Source: Conexibacter woesei DSM 14684 (GTDB taxonomy: Bacteria > Actinomycetota > Thermoleophilia > Solirubrobacterales > Solirubrobacteraceae). Taken from it: 64,000 nt of DNA. The position numbers were made by a program, and so were the translations under genes. The notes below the pieces were generated by a model. The model was not told the origin of the DNA. It saw nothing but the letters and a program-made list of their open reading frames with translations, and did no database searches. Shown one piece after another: positions 48,831-57,738 of this stretch (position 1 is the stretch's first letter; every line of letters starts with the position of its first letter). The stretch covers positions 620,001 through 684,000 of the forward strand of contig NC_013739.1 in NCBI RefSeq assembly GCF_000025265.1, in the 5' to 3' direction.

Positions 48831-49889
48831 ATGTTGAGCACATCCACGGTTTGCCGCGGCGTGCTGGCCGCCGCGATCGGCGTCGCCGCGCTGGCGGTCT
48901 CGGCCTGCGGCACGGACGAGCAGAGCAGCGGATCCGGCGGAAAGGCCAAGGTGGCGTACGTCGTGCCCGGGAACCTGGGCGACGGCGCCTACCTCGACCA
49001 GCTCGACCTGGGCATCACCCGGGGCGCCGAGAAGTACGGGCTGCAGGCTCAGTCGATCGAGGCCGGCAACACGCCGACGAAGTGGGCGCCCACGATGGAC
49101 GACACCGCCAATCGCGGCTTCGACGCGATCGTGAGCGCCGGATTCCAGGTCAAGGAGCTCGTCGAGCAGGCGGCCGCTCAGCACCCGGAGACGAAGTTCA
49201 TCCTGGACGACGCCGCGTACGACCCCGCCAAGTGCGGCGGCTGCGAGAACATCTACTCGATCACGTACCGCTACACGGAGACCGGGTATCTCGCCGGCGT
49301 CCTGGCGGGGCTGCTGACGAAGACCGCAGGGGAGCGGATCAACAGCGACAACGTGGTCGGCTTCGTCGGCGGCCAGGACATCCCGGTCATCCAGGAGTAC
49401 CTCGCGGGCTACAAGGCCGGCGTCAAGAAGGTCAACCCGCAGGCGCGGGTGATCAGCGCGTTCGCCGGCTCGTGGAGCGATCCCGCGAAGGGCAAGCAGC
49501 TCGCCGCCGGCATGATCGACCAGGGCGCCGACATCATCTGCACCGCCGCGGGCGGCACCGACAACGGGGTCTTCGAGGCCGCCGCCGCGGGCAACGCGTG
49601 GGCGATCGGCAACACCGCGCTGCAGACGGACCGTCCGCGGGTGAACGGCAAGCTCGCCGTGCTCACGGCGATGGAGACCGACGTGACCGCCGCGCAGGAG
49701 GAAGCCATGAAGCTGCTCTCCGAAGGCAAGCTCCCGGTCGGCAGCACGCGCAGCCTCGGCGTCAAGGAGGGCATCAACCGGTTGGTCGAGTCCCCGGAGT
49801 ACAAGCGCTACGTGCCGGCCGACATCCGTCAGGAGATCGCGGGCATCGTGCAGGCGATCGCGGCGGGGACCCTCAAGATCGATGTCTGA
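48831..49889 (+). CDS. BMP-family nucleoside-binding lipoprotein
   Basis: A 352-residue surface lipoprotein with a signal peptide and lipobox ending at Cys26 (AVSACGTDE). The mature part has the Bmp/PnrA fold: 'KVAYVVPGNLGDGAYLDQLD', 'GFDAIVSAGFQVKELVEQAA' and 'IICTAAGGTDNGVFEAAAAG'. PnrA-like proteins bind purine nucleosides for ABC import, and this one is followed directly by the matching ATPase and two permeases. GAGGAG precedes the ATG. It is the first gene of a seven-gene operon that ends with the metallohydrolase. Confidence 0.93.
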   Translation: MLSTSTVCRGVLAAAIGVAALAVSACGTDEQSSGSGGKAKVAYVVPGNLGDGAYLDQLDLGITRGAEKYGLQAQSIEAGNTPTKWAPTMDDTANRGFDAIVSAGFQVKELVEQAAAQHPETKFILDDAAYDPAKCGGCENIYSITYRYTETGYLAGVLAGLLTKTAGERINSDNVVGFVGGQDIPVIQEYLAGYKAGVKKVNPQARVISAFAGSWSDPAKGKQLAAGMIDQGADIICTAAGGTDNGVFEAAAAGNAWAIGNTALQTDRPRVNGKLAVLTAMETDVTAAQEEAMKLLSEGKLPVGSTRSLGVKEGINRLVESPEYKRYVPADIRQEIAGIVQAIAAGTLKIDV

Positions 49890-51435
49890 TCGCTCCGCGG
49901 GCGACGGGGGGCACCCTCCCAAGATCGCCGCCACCGGCGTCTGGAAGACGTACGGCAACGTCGTCGCCAATCGCGACGTCTCGATCGAGATCCCCGCGGG
50001 CGGCGTCCACGCCGTCCTGGGCGAGAACGGGGCGGGCAAGTCGACGCTGATGCGCATGTTCTACGGCGTCGAACAGCCCGATCGGGGAGCGATCCTGCTC
50101 GACGGCGAGCCGATCGTCATCCGCACCCCGCGTGAGGCGATCGCTCGCGGGGTCGGGATGGTGTTCCAGCACTTCGGGCTGGTGCCGGGACTCACCGCCG
50201 TGCAGAACATCGTCCTCGGCGTCGAGCCGACGAAACGGCTGAGCGTCGACCGCGACGCGGTGGACGAGCGGGCCTCCGCGTTGATGGAGCGCTTCGACCT
50301 GAGCGTCGACCTGCACACCAAGGTCGCCGGCATGAGCGCCGCCCGGCAGCAGCGTGTCGAGATCCTCAAGGCGCTGTACCGCGGCGCGCAGGTCCTGATC
50401 CTCGACGAGCCCACGGCGCTGTTGACGCCGCAGGAGCGAACGAGCCTGTTCGCGGCGATTCGCCACATGACCACGCAGGGCACCACGGTGATCTTCATCA
50501 GCCACAAGCTCAGTGAGATCGAGCAGTTCGCCGACACCTTCACCGTGATGCGCGCCGGCCAGGTGGTGGGCGGCGGACGGCGGGCGGACCACACCCGAGA
50601 CGAGCTGGTGCGGCTGATGGTGGGGACGGCGTCGATCAGCTCCCGGCGCGCGGAGTCGCGCGCGGGTCCCACCGCGCTCGCGGCAGAGGACCTGGCGGTG
50701 CCCGGCCACGGCGGGCGGCAGGCCGTCAAGGGCGTCTCGCTCGCGGTCCGTGCGGGCGAGGTGCTCGGTCTGGCCGGCGTGGAGGGCAACGGGCAGCTCG
50801 AGTTCCTGGAGACGCTCGCCGGTCTGCGCGCTCCGATCTCTGGATCGGTCAGCATCGCCGGTCGTCCGATGCGCGATTTCACCAACCGCGAGGCGCGCTC
50901 GCTCGGCGTGGGGTACGTCCCCGAGGACCGGCTGGCGACGGGCGTCGCCGGCACGGCGCCGATCGTGGACAACCTGCTCGCCAATCGCGTCGGCGAGGGT
51001 CGCTTCGGGCGCCGCGGGACGCTGCGGGTGCGCGACATGCGAGCCGAGGCCGAGCGGCTCGTCGAGCGCTACGACATCCGCTGCGACTCGATCGACCAGC
51101 CGGCCGCGAGCCTGTCGGGCGGCAACATCCAGAAGGTCGTCCTCGCGCGCGAGATCTCGACCGAGCCGACGGTCCTGCTCGTCGCCGAGCCGACGCGGGG
51201 CCTCGACGTCGGGGCCATCGCTCTCGTCCACGAGCATCTCGCCCGCGTTGCCGAGAGCGGCGCGGCGGTCATCGTGCTGTCGTCCGACCTCGACGAGCTC
51301 CTGAGTGTGGCGACGCGGATCGCGGTCTTCCGCAACGGCGAGATCGTGAGCATCGAGCCCGACGTGCCGTCCACCACCGCGCAGCAGCTCGGCCGCGCGA
51401 TGCTCGGTGCCACGGCGGAGGCGGTCGCCGCATGA
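49882..51435 (+). CDS. Nucleoside ABC importer ATPase (two ABC domains)
   Basis: A 517-residue ATPase of the sugar/nucleoside (RbsA/YufO) type. Domain 1 has Walker A 'LGENGAGKST' and Walker B 'VLILDEPTAL'; its signature reads 'MSAARQQRVEIL' instead of the usual LSVGMQQ, so the signature Gly is lost. Domain 2 has a degenerate Walker A (AGVEGNGQLEF), as in the family, and a good signature (LSGGNIQK). It overlaps the lipoprotein gene by eight bases and the first permease by four. It powers uptake. Confidence 0.93.
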   Translation: MSDRSAGDGGHPPKIAATGVWKTYGNVVANRDVSIEIPAGGVHAVLGENGAGKSTLMRMFYGVEQPDRGAILLDGEPIVIRTPREAIARGVGMVFQHFGLVPGLTAVQNIVLGVEPTKRLSVDRDAVDERASALMERFDLSVDLHTKVAGMSAARQQRVEILKALYRGAQVLILDEPTALLTPQERTSLFAAIRHMTTQGTTVIFISHKLSEIEQFADTFTVMRAGQVVGGGRRADHTRDELVRLMVGTASISSRRAESRAGPTALAAEDLAVPGHGGRQAVKGVSLAVRAGEVLGLAGVEGNGQLEFLETLAGLRAPISGSVSIAGRPMRDFTNREARSLGVGYVPEDRLATGVAGTAPIVDNLLANRVGEGRFGRRGTLRVRDMRAEAERLVERYDIRCDSIDQPAASLSGGNIQKVVLAREISTEPTVLLVAEPTRGLDVGAIALVHEHLARVAESGAAVIVLSSDLDELLSVATRIAVFRNGEIVSIEPDVPSTTAQQLGRAMLGATAEAVAA

Positions 51436-52565
51436 GATCGCTCTCGCTCCCCCGGCGCCGTGACGTCCTCACGCGGGCCGCGTCGGTCGGGTGGCTCGTC
51501 GCGATGGCGCTCGTCGTCATCTACGGCTTGCTCGCCTTGTCGGCGTCGGATCCGCTCGCGGCGACGGAGTCGCTGCTGGCCGGTCCGTTCGAGTCGCCGG
51601 GTCGCGTCACCCAGTGGCTCGGCGACTCCACGAACCTGATGCTCACCGGCCTCGCCGTCGCGCTGGTCTTCCGTGTCGGGCAGTTCTCGATCGGCCAGGA
51701 AGGGCAGGTCGCGGCGGGGGCGCTCGCGAGCGGAGCGGTGCTCCTGACCGTCGGCCCGTTCACCGGGATGTGGGTGGTCGGCCTGCTCGCCGCGATGGTC
51801 GCCGGCTTCGTCTGGGGGCTCATCCCGGGGCTCATGAAGGCCTACGCGGGCGCCGACGAGATCGTCTCGTCGCTGATGCTCAACTACGTGATGCTGCTGT
51901 TCTTCTCGCTGGCGGTCAAGCAATGGCTCCAGCTCGACCACGCTGGCTATCCGGTCTCCGACTTCTTCGCCCCGCAGGCGTGGCTGCCGCAGTTCGGGAC
52001 CGCGCCACGCGTCTCGCTCGGGCTGGTGATCGCCGTGCTGCTGTGCGTCGGTGGCGCGCTCTTCCTGTCGCGCACGCGGCTCGGGTTCGAGATGAAGACG
52101 ATCGGCGCCAACCCCGGCTTCGCGAGCGCTGTCGGACTGCGCGTCACGCGCTCGATCTGGCTGTCGATGGCGATGTCGGGTGCCCTGGCGGGACTCGCGG
52201 GCGGGGTCATCGCCCAGGCCGAGACCCATCGCCTGATCGTCGGGCTGTCCGGTGGCATCGGGTACGACGGGATCATCGTCGCGCTGCTGGCCGCCAGCCG
52301 GCCGCTCGCGATCCCGGTCGCGGCGCTCGGCTACGGCTACCTGCGGACCGGCGGCGACGTCGCGCAGATCACGTCAGACGTGCCGCGCGAGCTCGTGACG
52401 ACGGTCCAGGGGGTCCTGATCTTGATGGTGACGATCAAGCTGACAAGCGCGGGGCGGCTTTTGCGCCGTGTCCTTCCGCCGAAGGAGCCCCCGGTCGCCT
52501 CGTCGCCACAACGCGGCCAACCGGTCGGCACCGCGACGGCGCCGGCACAGGAAGGAGGGGTCTAG
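51432..52565 (+). CDS. Nucleoside ABC importer permease 1 (YufP-like)
   Basis: A 377-residue membrane protein with about ten helices. Motifs are 'IGQEGQVAAGALASGAVLL', 'YAGADEIVSSLMLNYVMLL' and 'TRLGFEMKTIGANPGFASAV' (EAA-like loop contacting the ATPase). These match the YufP/RnsC branch of BPD_transp_2 permeases used for nucleosides. ATGA overlap with the ATPase gene. The C-terminal 30 residues are a cytoplasmic, Pro-rich tail. Confidence 0.92.
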   Translation: MRSLSLPRRRDVLTRAASVGWLVAMALVVIYGLLALSASDPLAATESLLAGPFESPGRVTQWLGDSTNLMLTGLAVALVFRVGQFSIGQEGQVAAGALASGAVLLTVGPFTGMWVVGLLAAMVAGFVWGLIPGLMKAYAGADEIVSSLMLNYVMLLFFSLAVKQWLQLDHAGYPVSDFFAPQAWLPQFGTAPRVSLGLVIAVLLCVGGALFLSRTRLGFEMKTIGANPGFASAVGLRVTRSIWLSMAMSGALAGLAGGVIAQAETHRLIVGLSGGIGYDGIIVALLAASRPLAIPVAALGYGYLRTGGDVAQITSDVPRELVTTVQGVLILMVTIKLTSAGRLLRRVLPPKEPPVASSPQRGQPVGTATAPAQEGGV

Positions 52566-52567
52566 CC

Positions 52568-53467
52568 GTGTTCGTGCACGACGTGCTTCAGGACGCGACG
52601 CCGTTCATCCTCGCCGCGATGGGCGGGCTGGTGGCCGAGCGCGCGGGGATCATAAACATCGGCCTCGAGGGCATCATGCTCGTCGGCGCGCTCGCCGCGA
52701 TGCTGCTCGCGCACTACACCCACAGCCCGCTGGCCGGGGTCGCCGGGGCGGTCCTGATCGGGATGATGTTCGTCTCGATCATGGGCGTCTTCCACCTCCA
52801 CTTCGGCGCGGACATGATCCTCGCCGGCTTCGCGCTCAACCTCCTCGCCACCGGCGGCACCGTGTACGTCCTGTGGCTCATCACCGGCGAGACCGGCAAC
52901 GCCCTGTCGCTGGAGTCGTATCCCCTCGGGGACATCACGCTGCCGGTGGTCGACGGCATCCCGGTGCTCAAGGGCCTCTCGCAGCAGTCGCCGATCGTCT
53001 ACCTGGCGCTTCTCAGCCTGCCGTTCACGGCCTGGCTGCTGTACCGCACGCGCTCGGGGATCCACATGCGTGCCGTCGGGGAGTCCGAGGACGCGGTGAT
53101 CGAGGCCGGCCTGAACCCGCGCGCCCTGCGGTGGCGCGCGCTGCTGCTCTCGGGCGGGTTCTGCGCGCTGGCCGGGGCGCAGCTCTCGATGTCGACCACG
53201 ACCACGTTCGTGCGCGACATGACGGCGGGGCGCGGCTTCATCGCGCTCGGGGCGGTCTACCTCGGGGCCAAGCACCCGGTGGGGACGTTCATCGCGGCGC
53301 TGATCTTCGGGGTCTTCGAAGCCCTCGCGATCACGCTGCAGATCCATACGCAGGTCCCGACCGATCTCGTCCTGATGCTCCCGTACGTGGCCACGGTCGC
53401 CGCGCTCGTCGTCGATGGTCTGCGCCGTCGCAGGGCACGGAACGCGCTGACGGCGGTGTCGGCGTGA
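52568..53467 (+). CDS. Nucleoside ABC importer permease 2 (YufQ-like)
   Basis: A 299-residue membrane protein with about eight helices. It shows 'MGGLVAERAGIINIGLEGIM', 'FGADMILAGFALNLLATGGT' and 'TRSGIHMRAVGESEDAVIEA' (cytoplasmic coupling loop), the YufQ-type permease pattern. GTG start at 52568 with AAGGAGG upstream, two bases after the first permease stop. Together with permease 1 it forms the membrane channel of the importer. Confidence 0.93.
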   Translation: MFVHDVLQDATPFILAAMGGLVAERAGIINIGLEGIMLVGALAAMLLAHYTHSPLAGVAGAVLIGMMFVSIMGVFHLHFGADMILAGFALNLLATGGTVYVLWLITGETGNALSLESYPLGDITLPVVDGIPVLKGLSQQSPIVYLALLSLPFTAWLLYRTRSGIHMRAVGESEDAVIEAGLNPRALRWRALLLSGGFCALAGAQLSMSTTTTFVRDMTAGRGFIALGAVYLGAKHPVGTFIAALIFGVFEALAITLQIHTQVPTDLVLMLPYVATVAALVVDGLRRRRARNALTAVSA

Positions 53468-54831
53468 TGCGCGTCGACGCCGCGGCCGAGGGGCCGTTCG
53501 AGTTGGTGTGGAAGGACGACGAGGGCTACGAGCGACGCCGGCGCGAGCTGTGCTGGCACGAGCGCGTCGTCGATCGCCGGCCGCGCGTCATCGCTCGTCC
53601 CCGGACAGGCGATGACGTCGTGACGGCCGTGCGCCTGGCCCGCGAGCACGGGCTGCGGATCGGCGTTCGCTCCGGCGGGCACAGCTGGATCAACGCGTTC
53701 CTCGAAGACGACGCGATGGTCGTCGACCTCTCGCGGCTCGACAGCTTCACCGTGAGCCCCGAGGCGCGCACGGCGCTCCTGGAGCCGGCCGTCGAGAACC
53801 GGAAGCTGATCGCCGGTCTCGCCGCGCACGATCTGGCGTTCCCGGTGGGCCACTGCCCGTCGGTGGTCGTGGGCGGCTACCTCCTGGCCGGCGGCTTCGG
53901 TTGGAACTCGCGGATCTGGGGCGCGGCGACGCAGAGCGTCACCGCCGTCGACGTGGTGCTCGCCGACGGGCGGGCCGTGCGGGCCGACGCCGACCACGAA
54001 CCGGACCTGTACTGGCTGGCGCGCGGCAGCGGCGTGGGGTTCCCGGGCATCGTGACGCGGTTCCACGTGACGCTGCAGTCGCTCCCGGTGCTGCGCTTCA
54101 CCCAGCGGGCCTTGCGCGTCGCCGACGTCGACGCCGTGGCGGATTGGCTGTCGGGCGTCGTCGATCGTCAGGGACGCGAGCTGGAGATCGAGGTCGCCTT
54201 CCGCACCTCGGAGGACACCGGGGAGCCGGAGATCCTCGTGACCGCGGTGGCCTTCGGCGCGGATCCAGCCGCGGCGGCCCGCACGTTGGACGTCCTCGAC
54301 GAGGTGACGTGCGGCGCGACGCCCGCTCGCGTGGTCGAGCCGGTCGAGTGCGACTTCGATCGGCTCTACGCGTACAACGAGGGCCTCTACGTCGCCGGTG
54401 CGCGCTACGCCGCGGACGCGTTCAGCACCCAGCTGGACTTCCGGTCGCTGCTGCGTCGCGCGGCGACGCTGTTCGCCGCCGCGCCCGCCGGACCCAGCTT
54501 CCTCCTCCTGGGAGCGGAGCCCGCGGCGCCTCCGGCCTACCCGCTGCTCGATCTCCCGCTGTCGCTGGGCGGCAGGAGCTTCATCGCCTGCTACGCGGTC
54601 TGGGAGGACGCCGGCGAGGACGAGCGTCACATGACGTGGCTCCGCGGGGTGGCCGAGGACCTGGACCGCGTCAGCGTCGGCCGCTACGTCGGCGAGGCCG
54701 ACCTGGATGACGGGGTCAGCGGCGCCGAGACCTGCTTCGCGCCGGAGGCGTGGGAGCGCGTCCAGGCACTGCGAAGCCGCTTCGACCCCGCGGGCGTGTT
54801 CGTGACGCCGCCGGGCTGGAGGACGCGGTGA
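53467..54831 (+). CDS. Bicovalent FAD-linked oxidase (VAO/berberine-bridge type)
   Basis: A 454-residue oxidoreductase with a PCMH-type FAD domain. His72 in 'GVRSGGHSWINAFL' and Cys130 in 'VGHCPSVVVGGYLL' match the two flavin-linking residues of bicovalent BBE-type oxidases. The C-terminus has the BBE-like tail ('EAWERVQALRSRFDPAGVF'). Such enzymes oxidise an alcohol or sugar with O2 or another acceptor. In a nucleoside cluster a 5'-hydroxyl or sugar oxidation is plausible but unproven. It starts one base inside the permease 2 stop (TGATG) and overlaps the next gene. Confidence 0.9.
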   Translation: MRVDAAAEGPFELVWKDDEGYERRRRELCWHERVVDRRPRVIARPRTGDDVVTAVRLAREHGLRIGVRSGGHSWINAFLEDDAMVVDLSRLDSFTVSPEARTALLEPAVENRKLIAGLAAHDLAFPVGHCPSVVVGGYLLAGGFGWNSRIWGAATQSVTAVDVVLADGRAVRADADHEPDLYWLARGSGVGFPGIVTRFHVTLQSLPVLRFTQRALRVADVDAVADWLSGVVDRQGRELEIEVAFRTSEDTGEPEILVTAVAFGADPAAAARTLDVLDEVTCGATPARVVEPVECDFDRLYAYNEGLYVAGARYAADAFSTQLDFRSLLRRAATLFAAAPAGPSFLLLGAEPAAPPAYPLLDLPLSLGGRSFIACYAVWEDAGEDERHMTWLRGVAEDLDRVSVGRYVGEADLDDGVSGAETCFAPEAWERVQALRSRFDPAGVFVTPPGWRTR

Positions 54832-57464
54832 GCCGCCCGTGCTCGCCGCACTTCACGACGATCGGCTTGGGCGGCGCGTTCAATGGCCGTCGCCGGGAGC
54901 TTCCCGGCGCGCTGCGACCGCCGTCGCGCTTCGTGGATGCCGAGGGGCCGCAGACGATCCGCGGGATGCCGTTCGTGTTCGGCGCGGCGGATGCGACGGA
55001 CGTCGTCCGGCTCGAGGACGACCGGGCGATCACGATCGAGCTCGGCGGCGCGCGCGCCACGTACGTCCTGCTCGTCCACGCGGTCGAGGACATCGTGACC
55101 ACCTACCGCGAAGGTCTGGCCGACGACCAGACGACGGGCTGGGACCTCGGCCAGCTGGTCTCCGAGTACGCGCTCGAGTACGACGACGGGTCGATCGTCC
55201 GCACGCCGATCCTGCGCCGGTTCGCGATCCAGCAGTCGCGCTGCGAGTGGGGCAGCGCGCCGTTCGCGTGCGTCCCGGCGGCGGATGACGACGTCCTCCC
55301 GTCCGGGGACGAGATGGCGCTCCGCGGGCGCCCTGTGCTCGAAGCGGCGGCGTTGCCCGATGGTCCCGAGCTGGGCCTGACGGAGCGTGAGCTCGTCGCG
55401 TTCTCCTACGGGTTGCGTCAGCAGACGCGGACGGCCGCGCCCGGCGCCGACGGCCACCTCTGGATCTACGCGCTCCCGAACGCCGAGCCGGGCAAGCCGC
55501 TGCGCAGGCTGACGCTGCGCCCGCGGGAGGCGGCGTCGGCGGTGTACGCGGTGACGCTCACGGAGCTGGCGGAGCATCCGCTGCGGCGGGGCACGCGCCA
55601 GAAGCTGCGGCTGCGGCTCCCCGAGGGCGTGCACCTCAAGGCGGCCGACGCGATCGACGACGTCTCCGTCGATCTCGGCAGCGTCATCTCCGCGCGGCCG
55701 GCGCTCGACTACGACGCCGGCCGGTGGGCCTCCGCGGAGCCGATGGTGGAGCCGTCGCGTTCGGACCGTGAGGTGATCGTCGAGTACGCCGCCCACCCCG
55801 CGGCACGGCTCCACGTCGGCGATCTCGTCCACGAGTTGGGTCAGGCGTCCAGCGCCGTGACGGCCGTCGCGTCCGCCCAGCGCCCGGTCCGCCTGCGGTT
55901 CGTCGATGGCGGGTCGGGCGCCGGCGTGGCCGTCCGGTTGCACCTGCACGGCGAGGCGGGCGAGTACCTGCCGCCGCGGGGGCACCACCGCCGGGTCGAC
56001 ATCACGTGGGGTCAGGACGCCGCCGCCGAGTTCGTCAACGTCGAGAACCAGTACGCCTACGTCGATGGCGAGTGCGTCGCCGACCTGCCGCTGGGGACCG
56101 TCTTCCTGGAGGCCACGCGGGGCTGCGAGGTCGCGCCGCTGCGCACCTCGTTCGAGGTCGGTCCCGAGACCGACGAGCTGGTGTTCGAGCTCAGGAAGGC
56201 GCTGAGCTGGCGCGAGCGCGGCTGGGTGACGGCCGACACGCATGTGCACTTCCTGAGCCCGCAGACGGCGCTGCTGGAGGGCCGCGCCGAGGGGGTGAAC
56301 GTCGTCAACCTGCTGGCGTCGCAGTGGGGGGAGATGTTCAGCAACGTCGGCGACTTCGACGGTGCGACCACGTTCGGCGCGAACGAGCACGGCGGCGATG
56401 GCGAGTTCCTCGTTCGCGTCGGTTCGGAGAACCGGATGCACGTGCTCGGGCACATCTCGCTGCTGGGCTACTCGGGTCAGCTGATCCAGCCGCTGTGCAC
56501 GGGTGGCCCGGAGGAGTCCGCGCTCGGTGACCCGCTCGAGGTGACGATGGCGGAGTGGGCGCAGCGCTGCCTCGACCAGGGCGGGCTCGTGGTGATGCCA
56601 CACGCCCCGACGCCGCAGCTCGAGCGGGCCGCCGACATCGTGCTCGGCGTGGTGGATGCCATCGAGCTGACGACGTTCAACCCCTTTCATCCGTCGATCG
56701 CGGCGGACTACGGGCAGCTCAACGCCTACGGGGTCGCCGACTGGTACCGCTACCTCAATCTCGGCTACCACCTCCCGCTCGTCGGCGGCTCGGACAAGAT
56801 GAGCGCCGGGATGCTGCTGGGCGGCATCCGCACCTACGCCCGGCTCGGCGACCGTGCGCTGACGTACGAGCACTGGATGGACGCGATCCGGGGCGGCAAC
56901 ACGTTCGTCACGGTCGGCCCCCTGGCGTCGCTGCGCGTCGAGGGCATCGAGCCCGGAGGCCGGCTGCGACTGCCGGCGAGCGGCGGGACCGTGCAGGTCG
57001 AGTGGGAGGTCGAGTCGGTGCGGGTGCCGATCGACCACGTCGAGGTGATCGTCGGCGGGACGGTGCAAGACGAGACCCACGTCGGCGGCGAGCGGTCGGC
57101 CCGCGGCCGCGCGGCCATCCCCATCGCGCGATCGACCTGGGTCGCGTTGCGCGTGCGGGGCAGCTGTCGCGAGCAGGTGGACGAGATCGCCGCTCACACC
57201 AGCGCGGTCCAGGTGCTCGTCGAGGGCTCCGAGCTGTTCTCAGAGCCCGACGCGCTGACGGTCCTCGACCAGATCCAGGGCGCGATCGCGTACGTCGATA
57301 CGCTCGCCACCCGACCCGACCCGCGCCGTCTCAGCGCGCTGCGCGCGACGCTCGAGACCGCCCACGACCGCCTGCACCGGCGCATCCACGCCGCCGGGGT
57401 CCACCACCGTCACGCATTGCACGACGCCGACGAGCCGCACGAGCACAAGAAGGCGAGCGTGTGA
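54828..57464 (+). CDS. CehA/McbA-like (PHP-type) metallohydrolase, large
   Basis: An 878-residue protein. Residues about 1-460 are beta-rich and not recognised. The catalytic half opens with 'GWVTADTHVHFLSPQTALLE' (H472, H474) and includes 'GGLVVMPHAPTPQLERAADI', 'AIELTTFNPF' and 'VGGSDKMSAG', as in CehA/McbA carbaryl hydrolases and related PHP-type amidohydrolases. They cut carbamate, amide or ester bonds. A His-rich end ('GVHHRHALHDADEPHEHKK') could bind metal. The GTG at 54828 overlaps the oxidase stop; it is the last gene of the importer operon. No signal peptide is seen. Confidence 0.87.
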   Translation: MSRPCSPHFTTIGLGGAFNGRRRELPGALRPPSRFVDAEGPQTIRGMPFVFGAADATDVVRLEDDRAITIELGGARATYVLLVHAVEDIVTTYREGLADDQTTGWDLGQLVSEYALEYDDGSIVRTPILRRFAIQQSRCEWGSAPFACVPAADDDVLPSGDEMALRGRPVLEAAALPDGPELGLTERELVAFSYGLRQQTRTAAPGADGHLWIYALPNAEPGKPLRRLTLRPREAASAVYAVTLTELAEHPLRRGTRQKLRLRLPEGVHLKAADAIDDVSVDLGSVISARPALDYDAGRWASAEPMVEPSRSDREVIVEYAAHPAARLHVGDLVHELGQASSAVTAVASAQRPVRLRFVDGGSGAGVAVRLHLHGEAGEYLPPRGHHRRVDITWGQDAAAEFVNVENQYAYVDGECVADLPLGTVFLEATRGCEVAPLRTSFEVGPETDELVFELRKALSWRERGWVTADTHVHFLSPQTALLEGRAEGVNVVNLLASQWGEMFSNVGDFDGATTFGANEHGGDGEFLVRVGSENRMHVLGHISLLGYSGQLIQPLCTGGPEESALGDPLEVTMAEWAQRCLDQGGLVVMPHAPTPQLERAADIVLGVVDAIELTTFNPFHPSIAADYGQLNAYGVADWYRYLNLGYHLPLVGGSDKMSAGMLLGGIRTYARLGDRALTYEHWMDAIRGGNTFVTVGPLASLRVEGIEPGGRLRLPASGGTVQVEWEVESVRVPIDHVEVIVGGTVQDETHVGGERSARGRAAIPIARSTWVALRVRGSCREQVDEIAAHTSAVQVLVEGSELFSEPDALTVLDQIQGAIAYVDTLATRPDPRRLSALRATLETAHDRLHRRIHAAGVHHRHALHDADEPHEHKKASV

Positions 57465-57598
57465 GCGTTCTGCGCCCACGGGCCCGCCTTGCGGAACGTC
57501 ATGGCGTGACGGTCGACTGAGTCGTAACGACACCGACACGTTGATGTGGCGCCGGCCATGTAGCGGACGACGGTCTACGCGGATTGGATCCCCCGGAG

Positions 57599-57643
57599 TC
57601 TCGCGCTTGGCGAGGCCGGTTTCGGCGACCTCGCCGCGCGAGA
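57599..57643. terminator. GC-rich stem-loop after the importer operon
   Basis: Arms TCTCGCGC plus GGCGAGG on the left (57599-57606 and 57609-57615) pair with CCTCGCC plus GCGCGAGA on the right (57629-57635 and 57636-57643), with a two-base bulge and a 13-base loop. It sits 135 bases after the metallohydrolase stop and before the next gene. There is no U-tract, common in high-GC genomes, so terminator function is probable but not certain. Confidence 0.55.
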
Positions 57644-57738
57644 CCGCCGGCCACGGTTCGCTGCGGCATGTACGGACCTGTTTCTAATCGCGCCGAAGTG
57701 GCAACAATGCCGGCGTCGAGGGAGCCGAGGGAGGAGCG

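Noticed and set aside
54684-57197. Long minus-strand open frame opposite the metallohydrolase
   Set aside because: Shadow frame of the plus-strand gene, which has recognisable HxH chemistry and is coupled to the upstream oxidase. The minus translation has no family resemblance.
57599-57643. Stem-loop as a seventh GntR site
   Set aside because: It has no TGGT...CCA ends or GAC/GGT core; it fits a terminator better.
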